This document shows, in pieces, positions 62,061-64,000 of a stretch of 64,000 nucleotides of DNA. The position numbers and the translations under genes are program-made. Position 1 is the first letter of the stretch, and every line of letters starts with the position of its first letter. Under the pieces are notes generated by a model. It worked only from the letters and a program-made list of their open reading frames with translations. It was not told where the DNA came from and made no database searches. The DNA is taken from positions 63,255,766-63,319,765 of the forward strand of contig NC_072801.1 of assembly GCF_028583425.1 (NCBI RefSeq). Reading direction: 5' to 3'. This DNA is from Eublepharis macularius. Taxonomy: Eukaryota > Chordata > Lepidosauria > Squamata > Eublepharidae.

Positions 62061-64000
62061 TAATCCCATGGAAAGAAAAAGGTTTGATATACGCGGCCTC
62101 ACCAGCGGCTGCGTAATCAAATCAGAGTCTTATGTATTCTCGGGGATAGTATTCGTCGGACTTCCGAGTACAAGCTACGCAACAGTAGCAAATATGAGCT
62201 TGCTAAAAAAATTAGGGGATAAACGTGTGAAGGAGGTGAAATGGGTATGTATACAAATGCTGGGGTGAGGAGAGAAAAAGAGGCCATGAATGGAAGTGAT
62301 ATAGTGGAGCAAGGAAAATAAAATTGCCCAGTGTAAACATCGTATAGTGACAGACTTATACTAATAATAATAGAAAAGAGTCTGCTACTACAGACTAACA
62401 CGGCTAATTCCTCTGGACAAATAATAATGGGGTGGCTAGACCCTTGCCAAAAAGAGAACAGCAAAACCATACACGCACACACACAGGCCAGTATACCAAA
62501 AAATAGGACCTTGCAGATTAGCCAACATAAAGACTCTCCTTCCTAAAGCAGGCCTGATGAGATCTAATGATGCTTCGGGAGGCAGGGAATGTTGAGAGAG
62601 AGGTGAAGAGAACTGGACCTTGCCCCAGCCCCTCAGAGTCTGGAAGGCCAGACTACCTCCCACTACCTGTAATGTCTTACAGACCCTCCTTTTTTGCATT
62701 ATTATTGAAGTTTATATCCCATCACCAGCCGAAGGAGCTCTACCACAATTTCAACCTAATACAAGATCACACCTCGAAATCTTGATCCCTTCATTGCAGT
62801 AATTAATAGGGATTTGAATATCTAATACAGGAACTTGCAATTAAAGGGCAGCAAAACCACCCTTATACAATTCTTTAATCCCTCCCTCCGTTGTAAATTC
62901 CTCTTTGCTAACTACAATTAAACCGAGTGAAGAGTCCTGTATTAAGCAATAAGGGGTGGAAGCCACATAAAATTCTTGCCTTAGGTATTTTTCTATGACC
63001 TGACACCCCCTACCTACAATTTCACTCTAGTCATTCTAAGGAATGAAGGGTCCTTCAAATGCATGCCTTGCTGTGGGAGGGGAGAAGCCAAATTCGTGGC
63101 TCCAGGGGTCTTTTTCCCTTTACACCCTCTCCAGTTTCAGGTGCTACAGTACTCGAATCTTGCTCTTCCAGTTTCAGAATTGACCTTTCAAGGGGATACC
63201 CGATCCCCCCTTCTCCAGCTCCTCTGTCCTTTTCTGAAGGACACAGAGCTATTTCTGGATCTCCCCATTCCAGGAGGGTTGGGCTTAGCTGCACACAGCC
63301 AGGCATGGAGATGATTGTGCAAGAGAAATAAGTGGTGTGGCACTATTGGGGGCGGGGGGGCAGGGAGAGACGCGATAAGGAAACGCTAGTGGAATGGAGG
63401 AAAGGGAAACGAACTTTCAGAGATGGAGGGGAAACATAGAAAGCGGGATGCCTGAGATATCAGGAAGGAGATAATGCACCATTGCATGGGAAATTGAAAT
63501 CCATTGAAATCAATGCACTTCAACCCACCTGGAGAGATGTCAAGGGGTCAGAGTGCTAGTTGATAAGAGCACCAGCTAACGAAGCTGACATGACTTAGTT
63601 GCCTGACAGGATTCATTGGGGGGGGGGGAGAAGGGTGCTTTAAGAGGCCCCCATCACTGCAGCCTGTAAGCTCTCCCCACACCTGTAAACAGTGAAGCGA
63701 TGGGGCAAAGATGTCAGAGATAGTTAGAAGATAATGCTGAGAATCCACACTCAAACAAGCCAGCTGTAAAAATGTCTCCAAGCCTTAAACTAACTCAGTC
63801 ACAGCATCTGCCCCATTTTGAATCCCATCCAGAGCTTAGTTCCAGCCAGGGCTTTCCCCAGAATTTGTTTCCACTGGGTTCTGCTTCAGTGAAATCCTAA
63901 CCAAGAGTGCATCTGAACATGAGCTGAATGCCTTTGCTCGCTGCTGATGAATCAGATGACCCACCAGTTTCCTTAATTGTGGGGGAGGGGGACTGGAACT
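62061..64000. other. Gene-free region upstream of ALDOA
   Basis: No exon recognised; in human the next gene beyond ALDOA would be TLCD3B (FAM57B), and I see no sign of it here. A short Penelope-like end (62371-62417, 'cagactaacacggctaattc') is present. The rest looks unique. Confidence 0.5.

Noticed and set aside
62061-64000. TLCD3B (FAM57B) exons expected beyond ALDOA
   Set aside because: No matching coding exon is visible in either strand within the remaining 2 kb.

Overview
This is vertebrate nuclear DNA, most likely from a squamate reptile (lizard or snake). Five spliced protein-coding genes with GT-AG introns lie in the order GDPD3(+), YPEL3(+), TBX6(+), PPP4C(-), ALDOA(-). That is the order and relative orientation of the block on human 16p11.2, read in reverse. 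The repeats point to a squamate: a 5'-truncated but fresh-looking L1, CR1 3' ends, tRNA-derived SINEs of squamate type, 5S-rRNA-derived SINEs, and several small hAT-like elements. I cannot resolve the species.

Layout. 1-3377: no gene, a few repeat fragments. 3378-10891: GDPD3, ten coding exons, 319 aa, followed within 240 bp by a 2.2-kb L1 insertion with a perfect 17-bp target-site duplication. 13.3-23.3 kb: gene-free apart from a possible YPEL3 promoter and first exon near 19.3-19.6 kb; it holds a 1-kb inverted-repeat DNA element and a palindromic repeat with a hammerhead-ribozyme-like core. 23364-25865: YPEL3, four coding exons, 119 aa. 26.3-31.5 kb: gene-free, with 5S-derived SINEs. 31568-41867: TBX6, eight coding exons, 448 aa, with a repeat-rich 4.4-kb fourth intron. 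43.9-50.4 kb: PPP4C on the minus strand, eight coding exons (307 aa), preceded by a probable non-coding first exon in a CpG-rich promoter; its first intron carries an 18-unit, 34-bp minisatellite. 53.9-61.7 kb: ALDOA on the minus strand, eight coding exons (364 aa), with a TATA-bearing candidate promoter and first exon at 61.5-61.76 kb. 61.8-64 kb: repeat fragments and no recognisable gene.

All five reading frames join cleanly across exons, keep their catalytic or metal-binding residues, and give family-typical lengths, so all look functional. They do not form one pathway: a lysophospholipase D, a zinc-binding Yippee protein, a mesodermal transcription factor, a PP2A-like phosphatase catalytic subunit and a glycolytic aldolase. 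The link between them is conserved synteny. TBX6 and PPP4C are convergent, about 2.1 kb apart between stop codons.

The most interesting non-genic signals are the hammerhead-like core at 18911-18948, four foldback hAT-like elements (three with perfect 8-bp duplications), a double hAT insertion that splits one SINE in an ALDOA intron, the PPP4C intron-1 minisatellite with a 136-bp higher-order period, and retroelement debris ending about 40 bp upstream of the ALDOA TATA box. I found no clear evidence of a wholly new biological system.
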